A DNA stretch of 64,000 nucleotides from contig OZ038453.1 in the NCBI GenBank assembly GCA_964036195.1, positions 6,401,469 through 6,465,468 on the forward strand, given 5' to 3'. Below, piece by piece: positions 22,701 to 31,100 of the stretch. The notes under the pieces were generated by a model. The model was not told where the DNA came from. It saw only the letters and a program-made list of their open reading frames with translations, and did no database searches. The position numbers were made by a program, and so were the translations under genes. The stretch's first letter is position 1. Each line of letters opens with the position of its first letter. This DNA is from Sphaerolaimus hirsutus (Eukaryota > Nematoda > Chromadorea > Monhysterida > Sphaerolaimidae).

Positions 22701-24624
22701 ACATTATAGTCCCGATTTATGCTCTCAGATCCATCTAGCATAAAAATGAGCGCCACATTTGTGTCACAAATCCTGGGGGCGGTCCCAAGCCCTGTAAAGT
22801 GTAAAGTAAAGTGTCAAATGTAAAGTTAAATGCAAAGTCAAATGTCACTTGTCATGCAAAGTGTCAAATGTAAAGTAAAGTGTCAATATTGTATCCAAAT
22901 CATATTTTTCGTATCCAAATCTCATTTGTCGACATAAGATTTGGATGCAAAAACATAAGATTTGGATATGAAAAATAAGATTTAGATACAGTTGACACTT
23001 ACCTTTACATTTGACTGTATATTTGACACTTTACTTTACATTTGACACTTTACTTAACACTTTACAGGGCTTGGGATTGCCCCCTGGCTGGCAGTGTGGT
23101 CGTCGGTTGCGCAGTGGGCCTGGTGCTTGTCACTATTGTTGTTGGCTTACCACCTGCGAGAAATATAGTTGGTAGAGGAACTGAAATTGAACACAGGTAT
23201 TTAGGTATATGTCAAAAAGTCTTTTGAAATTATTCGCTGCCCAAAGCAGAAAATGTTTGGTAGGAATTGTTTGTACCTACTGAAAAATGTTTTACTTTTC
23301 AGTATTTTCCGAACATTTTTTATAGCGGTAGAATAAAAATTCCAAAAAGTTTTCCAATTTCCAAAACTGGGGGAGTTATTCAAAAAGGGGGGGGGGCTTA
23401 TTCGAGGGTTTACGGTTCTCTCTCACTACAAGGGGGCGGGTGGCAGCAAAGCTGAAAAGGTATTCTCACTCCAATGAGGCCTTTCAGTAACTTTAGCGGG
23501 CCTCCTACCCTGGCAAGTCTGTTCGCAGGTGGCCTTTGTGTCGAACGTGTGCCAAACTTCGTTGGGACACTCTATGTCCACCGACTCGCACCGATTCGCC
23601 ATCCAGTTGAATACCCATTTTGAATTGAGCACTGTGTGTGGATTGGGGGATGTGATCGAATCCCATAGTATAAAGTATTTTACCATTCATTAGGATGTCA
23701 ACTTTTCGTTTTCTGCTTTCTGAAGGCAAACTTTTTCAGTTTCCATTTCTTATTTTCATCCGCAAATTCATCCGCATTTCATGCAACCAACTGATTCCCA
23801 ATTATGTACAAGGCAGTGGGGGGGGGGGGATTTCAAATGACACACAATTACCAATGAAGAACATAAGCTCCAAATGCTAATTTGAAAGATGGCCAATTTT
23901 TATTATGTAAACACTTTGAATGTTGATTTACAGTGACTTCTGGGGGATAATTAAAGTAAAAAATTTCTGTAATGCTGCGATTACAGCTCGGGTGTAAAAT
24001 TGATGGGCGTAAAATTGATTTTTGGGCGTAAAATTAATTATATGTGAATGGATAAAGATATGGCGTTGTAATTTCAGTCAAAGAAAGTGCACATGCAGAT
24101 GTTGCTTGTGTCCAAAGCTCATCAGTTTGTTGTAATTCTACCTGAAGTTATGAATTTTGGCGCAATTTTTTTAAATTTTACACCCTAATTTTACGCAACT
24201 TACAGCGCATAATTGAAAAAATTCATAACTCACAGTACAATTAAAATTAACTCATGAGCTTTGGACACAAGAAATGTCTGCATCTAAGCTTTCTTTGACT
24301 GAAATAACAATGTCGTATCTTTATCCATTCATCTGTAATTAATTTTACGCCCTAAATCAATTTTACGCCCAGTCAATTTTACGCCCGAGCTGTAATCGCA
24401 GCAAAAAGACAAATTTCCAATGCCTCAAAAATTCGCCCCTTTGGAGTTTCGACGGGGGTCAACGCAAAAGTTGCCCAACCTGTGGTGCACTTGTCAAAAA
24501 TGGTGTCCCTGTCGGGTTGAATGCACTGGGAGTTGCCTGCTGGCTGGGCGTCAACTGAAATTGGCTCATTGCCAAATTGAAGCAGGAAAAACAGGGACAC
24601 TAGGAGAGGCTCTGTGCTTGTCAT
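10641..24624 (-). CDS. Secreted Kunitz - von Willebrand factor A protein
   Basis: Eleven exons on the minus strand encode about 355 residues, with one exon missing. In order: a signal peptide (Met at 24624, hydrophobic LLVSLFFLLQF); a Kunitz-type domain with six Cys spaced CX11C, X16, X6, X13, X3; a Thr/Pro-rich linker; and one von Willebrand factor A domain. The vWA domain keeps its metal-ion site: DGSES in the first strand, the Thr of PGSST, and the Asp of ITDG. It then has SGITIISVGMG and a C-terminal FTIDSIPHLKSEMN helix. Kunitz and vWA domains co-occur in extracellular matrix proteins such as collagen VI alpha-3, so an extracellular binding or protease-inhibiting role is likely, but orthology is not claimed. 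Four introns are exact introner copies. The exon between 14641 and 12079 was not found. Confidence 0.85.
10722..10898 (-). mobile_element. Introner copy A2 (canonical GT...AG)
   Basis: Minus-strand junctions are GCGCCCAG/GTGCCAATCCCAGACCC and TAGTGTCGCCAG/TGTCTAAAAC. The arms form a foldback around the inner TTGCAGGGCATTTT/AAAATGCTCTGCAAA pair. The duplicated target is CAG. Confidence 0.85.
10899..11013 (-). CDS. vWA gene exon: C-terminal vWA helix
   Basis: It reads QYLLSYSNTKSLVFTIDSIP and HLKSEMNLLVGTIHVCAQ, equal to the vWA tail (FxVDSFxxLxxIxxxLxxxIC). Family length wants the previous exon joined as ASS-QYLL, which puts the start at 11013. The only AG lies four bases further in, so this 5' boundary is uncertain. 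Confidence 0.72.
11490..11720. repeat. Partial A-family copy joined to a GGCGCC-rich element
   Basis: GCACTCCCAGACCCTGTAAG to ATTTTACAGTATCTGGAACT is a shortened A copy. It runs into a GGCGCTTGGCGCC cluster that ends AAATCACTAG at the vWA exon donor. Confidence 0.6.
11723..11877 (-). CDS. vWA gene exon: ITDG to VLCEP
   Basis: It reads ITDGYPLDNPQSLAFDKARE, LRQSGITIISVGMGIRT and YLRVLCEPAS, the conserved fourth and fifth strands and the LxxIAxxP helix of vWA domains. It ends TC at GTAACT, next to a GGCGCC-rich element. Confidence 0.88.
11878..12067 (-). mobile_element. Introner copy A4 inserted in CTG (non-canonical 3' end)
   Basis: Minus-strand junctions are ATTCTACTG/GTGCCAGTCACAG and GGGACTGCCCCCTG/ATCACCGAC. 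The arms are a near-perfect foldback of AAAATGTCAAATGTCATGC-type sequence. The duplicated target is CTG. All positions compatible with the MILLITDG frame give GT...TG, GG...CT, TG...CC or CT...CC; no AG is available. Confidence 0.85.
12068..12079 (-). CDS. vWA gene 12-base microexon
   Basis: After GAATTGCAG comes ATGATTCTACTG (MILL), then the introner, then ATCACCGACGG. Together they read MILLITDG, the fourth vWA strand with its metal-site Asp. Confidence 0.72.
12421..12709. mobile_element. CACTAG-type foldback MITE
   Basis: TGCCTACACACACTAGTTTT is inverted as AAAACTAGTGTGTGTAGGC. The same family occurs at 6328 and, partial, at 16180-16290. It contains a duplicated right end. Confidence 0.8.
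12725..12944. mobile_element. hAT-like MITE, GGGACTGGGAC core
   Basis: Ends TAGGGTTCAAACAGGAC and CATTTGAACCCTA. Exact 8-bp duplication ATCCACAC at 12717-12724 and 12945-12952. It is a relative of the 3835 element with a different core repeat. Confidence 0.9.
13351..13828. mobile_element. TACCGTATTTCC-family element
   Basis: Ends CCGTATTTCCTCGAAATACC and GTCTTTCGAGAAAATACGG. C-rich inner arms surround a shared 200-bp core with ACAACGATTTAGTACTGGGA. Confidence 0.85.
13850..14495. repeat. Family E foldback (GGTATTTTTGGAAAG ends)
   Basis: GTTGTTAAAATACTGGTATT at the left and GTAAATACGCTTTTGCAACT at the right. The same element, with a related core (GTCGTCGGAATCCAT), is at 39393-40207. Confidence 0.7.
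14508..14580. repeat. Half copy of the A introner family
   Basis: GGCACTCCCAGACCCTGTAA to GCCCTGCAAAATGGCAA; one arm only. Confidence 0.7.
14641..14700 (-). CDS. vWA gene exon 7: conserved GGxT turn
   Basis: Twenty codons lie between TTCACAG and GTATGT. AAITSIPFPGSST matches the vWA motif AIxxIPYxGGxT, whose Thr is the fourth metal-site residue. Phase is 0 on both sides. Confidence 0.8.
14796..15222. mobile_element. Foldback MITE, ATGCTGCGATTACAGCTCGG ends
   Basis: Long inverted ends (ATGCTGCGATTACAGCTCGG plus GCGTAAAATTGA) flanked by TA on both sides. A second copy lies at 23972-24403. Confidence 0.9.
15500..15950. repeat. Tandem ACCCCTGTAAACTGACTGAGG repeat hosting a B element
   Basis: The unit AATAACTCACCCCTGTAAAC + TGACTGAGGAAAAA recurs at 15560, 15600 and 15655. 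The last unit is split by the B element at 15671. Confidence 0.8.
15671..15884. mobile_element. B-family introner element in non-coding repeat
   Basis: Left CACCCCTG/GTGGCAGTCCCAAGCC, right GGGACTGCCCC then CGG/CAAACTGACTGAGG. The uninterrupted neighbour unit reads CACCCCTGTAAACTGACTG, so the insertion duplicated CTG (now CGG on the right). Confidence 0.85.
16603..16651 (-). CDS. vWA gene exon 6 (49 bases)
   Basis: It encodes ILPFSQFSGKTNAEVQ, the loop and short strand after the second vWA beta strand. It is followed by GTGAGC. Confidence 0.8.
16652..16834 (-). mobile_element. Introner copy B2 (canonical GT...AG)
   Basis: On the minus strand the junctions are ACTCCCAG/GTGGCAGTCCCAAGCC and GAGTGCCCCCAG/AATACTACC. 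The arms are inverted repeats of AAAGTGTTAAGTAAAGTGTC and a related unit. Removing it joins GSATP-R-ILPFSQFSGKTNAE in frame inside the vWA domain. The duplicated target is CAG. Confidence 0.92.
16835..16919 (-). CDS. vWA gene exon 5: second beta strand
   Basis: It reads EVVGRRINCDQPFGYFQVAV, then DVFGSATPR. QVAVDVFGSA matches the vWA strand RVGVVxFSSxA. The start at CAG/AA fits the phase left by exon 4. It ends at CCCAG against the next introner. Confidence 0.8.
17050..18420. repeat. Diverged GTAAAGTAAA/TTTACTTTTA repeats
   Basis: Many copies of TTTTACTTTTACTCATG-, ACGTTTACGTTTACTTTGAA- and TTAACAACTCTG-like sequence in both orientations. It is an intron of the vWA gene; no coding frame was recognised. 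Confidence 0.5.
18421..19495. repeat. ACTCGACTCG cluster and AT-rich intron sequence
   Basis: At 18430-18530 the motif GACTCGA recurs (CCAACTCGACTCGGCTGACT). The rest is AT-rich with ATATTTATATATAT runs near 19380; no gene seen. Confidence 0.5.
19500..19710. mobile_element. GGTGCCGGTGC-type element (truncated)
   Basis: TAGTGATGTAAACCCCGGTG then tandem GGTGCCGGTGCGGTGCGGTG. TAGTGATG is the hAT-like end also seen at 52920. Relatives are at 20820-21114, 25741-26005 and 27640-27877. Confidence 0.75.
19742..20365. mobile_element. 624-bp TA-flanked MITE, copy 1
   Basis: Ends TAAAGTCGGCAGACGTATCG and ATGTCCGCCGACTTTA. Equal in length and nearly identical to 29385-30008. Confidence 0.92.
20820..21114. 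repeat. GGTGCCGGTGCGGTGC tandem/foldback element
   Basis: A 69-bp unit (GGTGCCATTTTCTGGCCGGT ... GCGTTGGCAAAGGTGCCGG) is repeated twice. It ends TTAACATCACTA. Confidence 0.85.
21461..21989. mobile_element. Near-perfect 0.5-kb palindrome
   Basis: The left arm from GCGGGAATTAGAGCTCAGCG is matched base for base by the right arm ending CGCTGAGCTCTAATTCCGG. The centre is at about 21725, and many ACGTGAAATGATGACG units occur inside. Arms are about 250 bp. Confidence 0.95.
22070..22482. mobile_element. TACCGTATTTCC-family element, inverted
   Basis: AACCGTATTACTTCGAAATA to TTCGAGGTAATACGG. Interior GTCATGTACGTTCTCTTTAC is shared with copies at 26029 and 55198. It lies in a vWA gene intron. Confidence 0.85.
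22627..22772 (-). CDS. vWA gene exon 4: vWA first strand and MIDAS DGSES
   Basis: It reads ICDTNVALIFMLDGSESINR and continues to LLCSFAHSELEVY. DGSES supplies three of the metal-ion-site residues. It ends with one base of a split codon at GTGATG. Confidence 0.85.
22773..23083 (-). mobile_element. Introner copy B3 (intron with GG donor)
   Basis: The linker exon ends CCAG at 23084 and the vWA exon begins GATTTGTGAC at 22772. Everything between is one foldback element whose arms repeat AAAGTGTCAAATGTAAAGT units around a core of inverted ATCCAAATCTTA-like units. Left end GGGGCAATCCC, right end CGCCCCCAG, duplicated target CAG. The exon frame continues across it (LPA-R-ICDTNVALIFMLDGS). Read strictly, the intron is GG...AG. 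Confidence 0.85.
23084..23180 (-). CDS. vWA gene exon 3: Thr/Pro-rich linker
   Basis: The acceptor is CAATTTCAG. It reads PTTIVTSTRPTAQPTTTLPA, a likely O-glycosylated spacer. It ends at CAG directly against the introner, which begins GGGGCAATCCC. Confidence 0.8.
23509..23631 (-). CDS. vWA gene exon 2: second half of Kunitz domain
   Basis: It reads NSKWVFNWMANRCESVDIEC, then PNEVWHTFDTKATCEQTCQ. This matches the Kunitz pattern (R)YYFNxxxGxCExFxxxxC and NxFxTxxxCxxxC. The acceptor is CACACAG and the donor is GTAGG. Confidence 0.85.
23972..24403. mobile_element. Foldback MITE, ATGCTGCGATTACAGCTCGG ends, copy 2
   Basis: Same ends and core (GGACACAAGAAATGTCTGCA) as 14796. It lies in the first vWA gene intron, just after the signal-peptide exon. 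Confidence 0.9.
24480..24624 (-). CDS. vWA gene exon 1: signal peptide and first half of Kunitz domain
   Basis: ATG is followed by a hydrophobic core LLVSLFFLLQF and then SVDAQPAGNSQC. It ends CIQPDRDTIFDKCTT plus one base at GTTGGG. The single leftover base pairs with the two-base start of the next exon. Confidence 0.82.
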
Positions 24625-25740
24625 TCTTGTATTGTTTCGAGATCTGCGTGCAAGGGTTTGTATGCGAAGTGAACTTTGATATTTTGCTTAGCAGCTGTAT
24701 GTAGCGTCACTTTATCCACTTTACACTTTCGCGTCAGTTTACGGACAAAATTTTTGGTAACTGATAAAAGTTTTTACCTAATTTTAGAGTTCACCAGAAT
24801 GAACCATTTTCGATATTCCGGTGAACTCAAATGTGTTCAAAGCTGTGACTTATCAGATCCCAAAGTTTCTGCAGTTCCTAAACGAGTGTGCATAGGGCGT
24901 ACTGAAAGAGGGCACTGTCATCTTCCTGTGGCTGCTATTCAAGTGGGGAAGATATATCCAAGTAGGGGTTTATTCCAGTGGAGGTATTCGAGTGGGGGTA
25001 TTCAATGGGGGTATTATTCCAGTGGGGGTATTTATGTGGGGCTATTTAAGTGGGGCTATTTGTGGGAAGGGGTATTTAAGAATCTACCTATGTGCTGGCT
25101 GTCTGCCGGGCGTATCGTTCCAGTCTATTATTATTTTCATCCGCAATTTTTTTCTTCTCTTTTTTCACCATCCTTCGTTGTTTTTACGTTTTCTTTTGTA
25201 ATATTTCACTAGGCGCGTTTCATAGGTTCAGGTTTTTTCTTGGTGAAACGTTCGGTGTTTTACGATATTTCGTTGTTTTTTATTTGTGATATATTTAGGT
25301 ATTTCCCTTCCACGGTATCAAACGTTTTTGATAGGATAATAAAACTTTTTTTACGCGAGAAGTGATATTATTCGATGAAATTTAAATATACCTAGGTAAG
25401 AAATTTCTGCATAACAATCGGTGAGAAAAAGGCAAAATTACACCTGAATAGAAAAGCTTGTAAAATATCGTGAAATCAGTTGCAGTAAGCTATCGCAAAT
25501 ACCTAGTAATTCGAAATTATTACAAAAGTCAGAATTACAAAGTTACGAATTACACTTTTTGAAATGGTGAAAAATGGTCAAAAGTGTTAAGAGAGAAAAA
25601 CTAACAGTTTTCAAATTCCAAGTAGAAAATTAGATTCTAAAATTCGAAAATCCAAAGATCATTAAAAAAGAAATTTTCAGATTTTTCCATCCTGAATATT
25701 CCCAGCTGACTTTGTTCCACAGAAGTGTCTCACACTCCGA
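24625..25740. other. Upstream region of the vWA gene: no gene seen
   Basis: Contains short AGTGGGGGTATT tandem units at 24970-25080 (a remnant of TACCGTATTTCC-type arms) and AT-rich sequence. The promoter of the vWA gene probably lies here; no motif was assigned. Confidence 0.45.
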
Positions 25741-26005
25741 GTGATGTTAAAGGCACCGGGAAAAATGGCACCGCACCGCACCGCACCGGCACCTCTCCCA
25801 TCGCATGAAAAAGGCACCTGGCACCCTGGGGCACCGGCCAAAAAATGGCACCGCACCGCACTGGCACCTCTCCCATCGCATGAAAAGGGCACCGGCCAAA
25901 AAATGGCACCGCACCGCACTGGCATCGGTGCCTTTCTGAAAAAATGGCACCAGCACCGAAGGGCACCGGCGGGTTGCTGGTGCTAGCACCGAAAGGCACC
26001 GCACC
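25741..26005. repeat. GGCACCGCACCGCACC element
   Basis: Starts TGATGTTAAAGGCACCGGG and is built of tandem GGCACCGG(C)CAAAAAATGGCACC units, the complement of the 20820 element. Confidence 0.85.
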
Positions 26006-26028
26006 GAGTCAAATTATGTGTAGTGATA

Positions 26029-26480
26029 TACCGTATTTCCTCGAAATACCCCCCCCCCTCGAAATACCCCCCCCCTCGAAATACCCCCCCTCAAAATGGA
26101 CACTATGAACTTATAAACCCCCCCCTCGAAATACCCCCCCCCCCAAATTTAGTGTATAGAGAACGTAAATGACAAAGGCTGTGGTTTGTCATCCCGACAA
26201 TGCAGAATACACGTTAAAAACGATGACTCTGTTATGTGAGAACAGTGTTTGTACGTCTACACACTTATAAATGTCTTTAGAGTCTTATAAATGGCGATTT
26301 TTGTTGAATTTTTTGACGTCTGCGTACGTTTCAGACTACATTTTAGTACTGGGATTTCAAAAAATTTCTGGCGAAATAATAAACCCCCCCCTCGAAATAC
26401 CCCCCCCTCGTTTAACCCCCCCTCAAAATTCTCACTCTGAAACAATAAACCCCCCAGGGGTATTTCGAGGAAATACGGTA
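26029..26480. mobile_element. TACCGTATTTCC-family element, complete
   Basis: Starts TACCGTATTTCCTCGAAATA and ends TATTTCGAGGAAATACGGTA. C-tract arms and a 200-bp core with CAATGCAGAATACACGTTAA. Confidence 0.92.
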
Positions 26481-26679
26481 AAAAGCGCCAGTGCTTTGGC
26501 GCGAAGCCCCAAAAATGCCCTGGTGCTTTTCCGACGCCAAAGGTCTAAAGCGTCAGGACAGAAATGACGCCAACTGTAAATGGCGCTTAAAATTGGCATT
26601 GCGCTGAGCACCAATAGTGCCAAAACAAAATGGCGCCATACGCCAAAAGCGTCTTGGCACTTTTTCTGTTAGCACTTGG

Positions 26680-27396
26680 GCTGGGACCCCGAACCGACCT
26701 GAACCGAACAGAACCGCGGTTCCAAGCAAATTTTGGAACCGATAACCGATAACCGGAACCGAGGAAAATACCCGAACCGGAACCGAGAACCGGGACTTAT
26801 ACCCGAAACGGAACATAATACCCTAAAGAACCGAGAATTTGGTATAATTGCTTACCTAACTTCAAGTTTAATTTTAATTTAAGTTATTTGGTTATATATT
26901 ACTTAGGTAAGTGTAGTGGTTGCACCATTGTGTTTTGTCCATTTTGTTTTGTTCAGTTTCCTTCTACAGAGGCACAAGTGATGGCAATAGTTGATTTTAT
27001 GTTCAGTTATGTTCTTAATGACCCTTTCTTCAAAGCTCCCAAAATATCATTGTGAGCAGTCATTAAAAAGGGCCATATCTTTGCACAATTTTTCAGTGGG
27101 AACGCCATTGGCGCTTGGCGCTGGGGGTCTGAAAATCTCCATGGTACTATTTTTGTGCAGCGCCAGCAACAAAACACCTGGCAATGTTATTCAGCCAATT
27201 ATTACAGATACTTGATCATTTTATTCTCCGGAACCAAATTTTTTGGAGATTTTGGTTCCTAAAGAACCGAACCGGAACCGAACTTAAGAACTGGAACCGA
27301 AAATTTAAAAAAACCACGATCCGATATTTGAACCGAAATCTTTTGGAACCGAGAACCGAGAACCGGAACTGAAAATTTTGAAATTCCCAACCCTAG
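26680..27396. repeat. GAACCGAGAACCGGAAC foldback element
   Basis: Tandem GAACCGRAACCG-type units at both ends (26690-26800 and 27230-27390) around a unique core. Right end CCCAACCCTAG. Confidence 0.7.
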
Positions 27397-28031
27397 TTAG
27401 CTGCTTTCGCAAGCGCCAAGCCACTTGCTTGGTTTTAGAAACAACGATCTATTCTGACATGTGAAAATCACTCTTATCTGATTTGGAATCCATAAATTTT
27501 TTTTTGTAATTGCTAGTTTTTAATGTTTGTTAAAGGATACAATTTAAAAGTGGCCCTGAGCACTTGTTCAACGTGCATTTGATTGCGTCATTTGTTAAAT
27601 GAACACACATGTCTTGGAAATAACACACACTTCAAGCCCTTGAAACCCTGCCGGTGCCTTTCCCGGTGCCCCAGTTTTTTCAGCTGGTGCCAGCACCATC
27701 GGCACCGGCTGAAAATTGGCACCGCACCGCACCAGCACCGGTGCTATTCTGAAAAAAATGGCACCGGCACCGGCAGGGCATCTCTCAAAATCGAAAGGGC
27801 ACCGCACCAGCACCGGTGCTGGTGCCCTTCGGTGCCCAGCACCGGGGCACCGGTGCCCCGGTGCCTTTACATCACTACACACTCGTGCGCATTATGCAAA
27901 TCTGAAACAATGCAAGAATTCTGTGATTCACGTGTTGTTATGGAATTTTCCCACTGTAGCGGCGCTCAGTATTCATATAAATTTGTTCTCTTTTGAGCTG
28001 TTTTCCATTTTATTGTTTTCACCAGAATCAA

Positions 28032-28124
28032 ATGATTGATATCCAAAAAATGGCTAAAATGCTTTTTGCCGTCGTAATAGTGGCACTTTTTCATATCGAC
28101 ACCTCTGAAGGGAACTTTATTGAG
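28032..28124 (+). CDS. Signal-peptide first exon
   Basis: ATG, then MAKMLFAVVIVALFHIDTSEG and NFIE before a strong GTATGTGG donor. A short charged start, a hydrophobic core and a small polar region are typical of a signal peptide. It starts 3.4 kb from the divergent vWA gene. Confidence 0.65.
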
Positions 28125-31100
28125 GTATGTGGAACTTGATTATTTTGAAAAATTTTTATATTTTTAACAATGATGGTGACGTTGACTGTTTAACAATCAC
28201 GACACCAGAAAGAGTGCAAAATTGGCACTGCCACAAGCGGGAATCGATCCCGCGTATCCCGCATATAGACAACGATGGGTGAGTTCTCAAAATAAAAACA
28301 CCTTCTGTATTTTGAGTTTTTCAAAAATGAATATCTGTGTTTTGAGTTTTTTCAGGAAAACAACTTGAGTTTCTGTGTTTTATTTCTGTGTTTTTTGAAA
28401 AAACTCAAGTTGTTTGGTAAAAACTCCAGTTTTTTTAATAAAAACTCAAGGTTTTTAGTAAAAACTCAAGTTTTTTGATAAAAACTTAAGTTTTTTGATA
28501 AAAACTCAAGTTTTTTTAAAAAAAATTTGAGTTTTTTGGTAAAAACTCGAGTTGTTATACAAAAAGTTGCATTTTACGGTTGAAACAGTGGTTTTCTTAT
28601 CAAATATTGGTTTTGCATATGTTTTGTTGTGTATTGGAAAATTTTCATTTGTTCACTGGAGGTAGTTCCAAAGGCTCCGCACCTGTATGCACAAACGCCC
28701 GGCGCGCACAAACGCCTGGCACGCACAAAATGAAAGTCCGGTACGCACAAACGCCCGGTATGCACAAAACTGTAGCTGTGTGCGTGCCGCGGCTTATAAG
28801 TTTGAAAGGTTGTCATTAATAATAAAAAACAGCCGAAAAATTTTAGTCAAACTGCCATGCAAAGGTTTGATGAAATTGCTTCGTCATGCTGCAGTTTGCT
28901 GTGTTAGTAGCCTACATTTTGTTAGGATGTGTATACATTACCAGTGAAATGATATCCTAATTTTGATAGCTCAATGTGAAAATGGTATGGTATTTATATG
29001 ATATATTACTTTGTGCATTCAAAAGCATACACATGTTTTGCTGCAGCGTCCAATTTTTGTTGGCTTCAGCCATTTTTGGGGGATCACAAATATTTCAAAA
29101 TGACTGTCAGAATATCGAAAAAATGGTCGATATTCGATATTTTTTTAAAATTTTCGATATTGATATTCAATATGAAAAAATGGTCGATATCCGATATTCA
29201 ATATTCGATACAATATATCGTCCCAACCCTAACGGTACGCACAAATGCCCGGTATGCACAGAGCATCAGATTTGTGCGTACCGGGCATTTGTGCGTGGCG
29301 GGCTCAATTTTGTGCGTGCCGGGCGTTTGTGCGCGCCGGGCGTTTGTGCGTAGGAGGCCTGGCCCGTTCCAAATGGGTGACCAATAAAGTCGGCAGACGT
29401 ATCGCCCTACAAACATTTGCGTCAATCTCTCCAGTGGAGAGTGCATGACGGCATTAGGTATTGTGACACAATATTTTAATGATTAGAATAGATCGGGTCA
29501 CGTATGAAAACTTGGCCTTTATCCCAGCTACCAGTTGCGTATTATACAAATGAGAGTGAAAACTGATAGTTAGATAAAAATTGTTAAAATTTGCTTCGCT
29601 TTGCCAATTTCCACCTTCATAATCGCTATTTTTGTTTAAATACATGGTTATATAGCTATTGTGAGCCAATTTTATTCATATTAATAGCGGATTTCGAAAT
29701 TTTGGCCGGCTGCCAAGTTCTCTTCTGTTGGAACGGAGCCAACGAATGAAAAATAAAATAAAAACAAAAACGGTAGTTTGAACGGTAAAACGGTAGTTTG
29801 AACGGTCAAATTCTTTACTAGCAACGTTGAAAATGTAGATAACTAGGGCGTGGCACGCACGGACGCAGCGAAACGTCCATTTTTCTTTTAATATGATTTT
29901 CTTTTTCAATTTCTAGCGTCCGCGTGGGACACAAGTTTCGTTGTTCGCTCTATTCGCGAGCGAATTCTAACTCTCCGATTTTGTAGGGTGAAATGTCCGC
30001 CGACTTTACCTTTGACAGCTTGGGAGGTGAGGAGCGCTCAGCTCAATTTTTGTGTGAGCTAGCAGACCCTGGTGGACACCCCTCAACACTTCGATCAGAG
30101 TCCCTAATATTGTCAAAACCACCAGGAGATGCGGACACCATCTCCACCTATACAATTTCAAGAGAACTGCGTGCAAAAGATGCCTAATGCAAAAGATAGG
30201 GGCACAATCACAGCCTCATTTTTTGCCCGATTCGTGTGTGTTTTTGCACACAATGCAGTCACTATTTATTGGTACAAAATGCCCTTTACAAACATGTTAC
30301 AATCTTGACAAACAGGGTTAGTAGATGGCAAAGTTGCTTCCCAAGAATGCAATTGCACATGTATAGGGGGTGAACTTGAGTTTTTAGGGGCTGAGTTTTC
30401 AATTCAGGGTTGAGTTGATGGGTGTTTATAAATTAGGGTTGAGTTGACAGAAGTTTAAAAATAAGGGGCTGTTGACACAAGTTTACAAATTAGAGGCTGA
30501 GTTTATGGGAGTTGAGTTGATGGGTGTTTGCCAAATTTGGGGCTGAGTTTATGGGAGTTAACAATAACATTACCATAATCCTTCAGTGAGGCCCCCGGGG
30601 CTAAAAAATATAAATTGTGATATGATGCATTTGTGGGTTACTGATTACAATGATTTGAAATATGCACTCCATTCTGACAGTACATTACCATAACCCTGAA
30701 ATTGAATCCCTGGGGCCAACTTTCAAATTGTGAAATGATGCGTTGTGGGTTTCTAATTGCACTGATTTGATATATAATGCACTCCATTTTGACACGACAT
30801 AACCCTGAAAACTACATGACCATAACCCTGAAAATGAACCTCTGGAACCAAAAACTTTCAATTTGTGAAATCATTCATTCTTGGGTTTCTGATTGCACCG
30901 ATTTGATATATGCACTCCATTTTGACACTACATTACCATAACCCTAAAAATGAACCCATGGGGCCAAATACTTTCAATTTGAGAAATAATGCATTTTCGG
31001 GTTTCTGATAGCACTAATTTAAAATATGCACTTCATTTTGACACTACATTACCATAACCCTAAAAATGAACCCCCTGGGCCAAAAACTTTCAAATCATAA

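Noticed and set aside
28213..28278. tRNA-like T-arm CGGGAATCGATCCCG
   Set aside because: The stem-loop fits a T-arm on the minus strand, but no matching acceptor, D or anticodon arms are present, so no tRNA gene is called.
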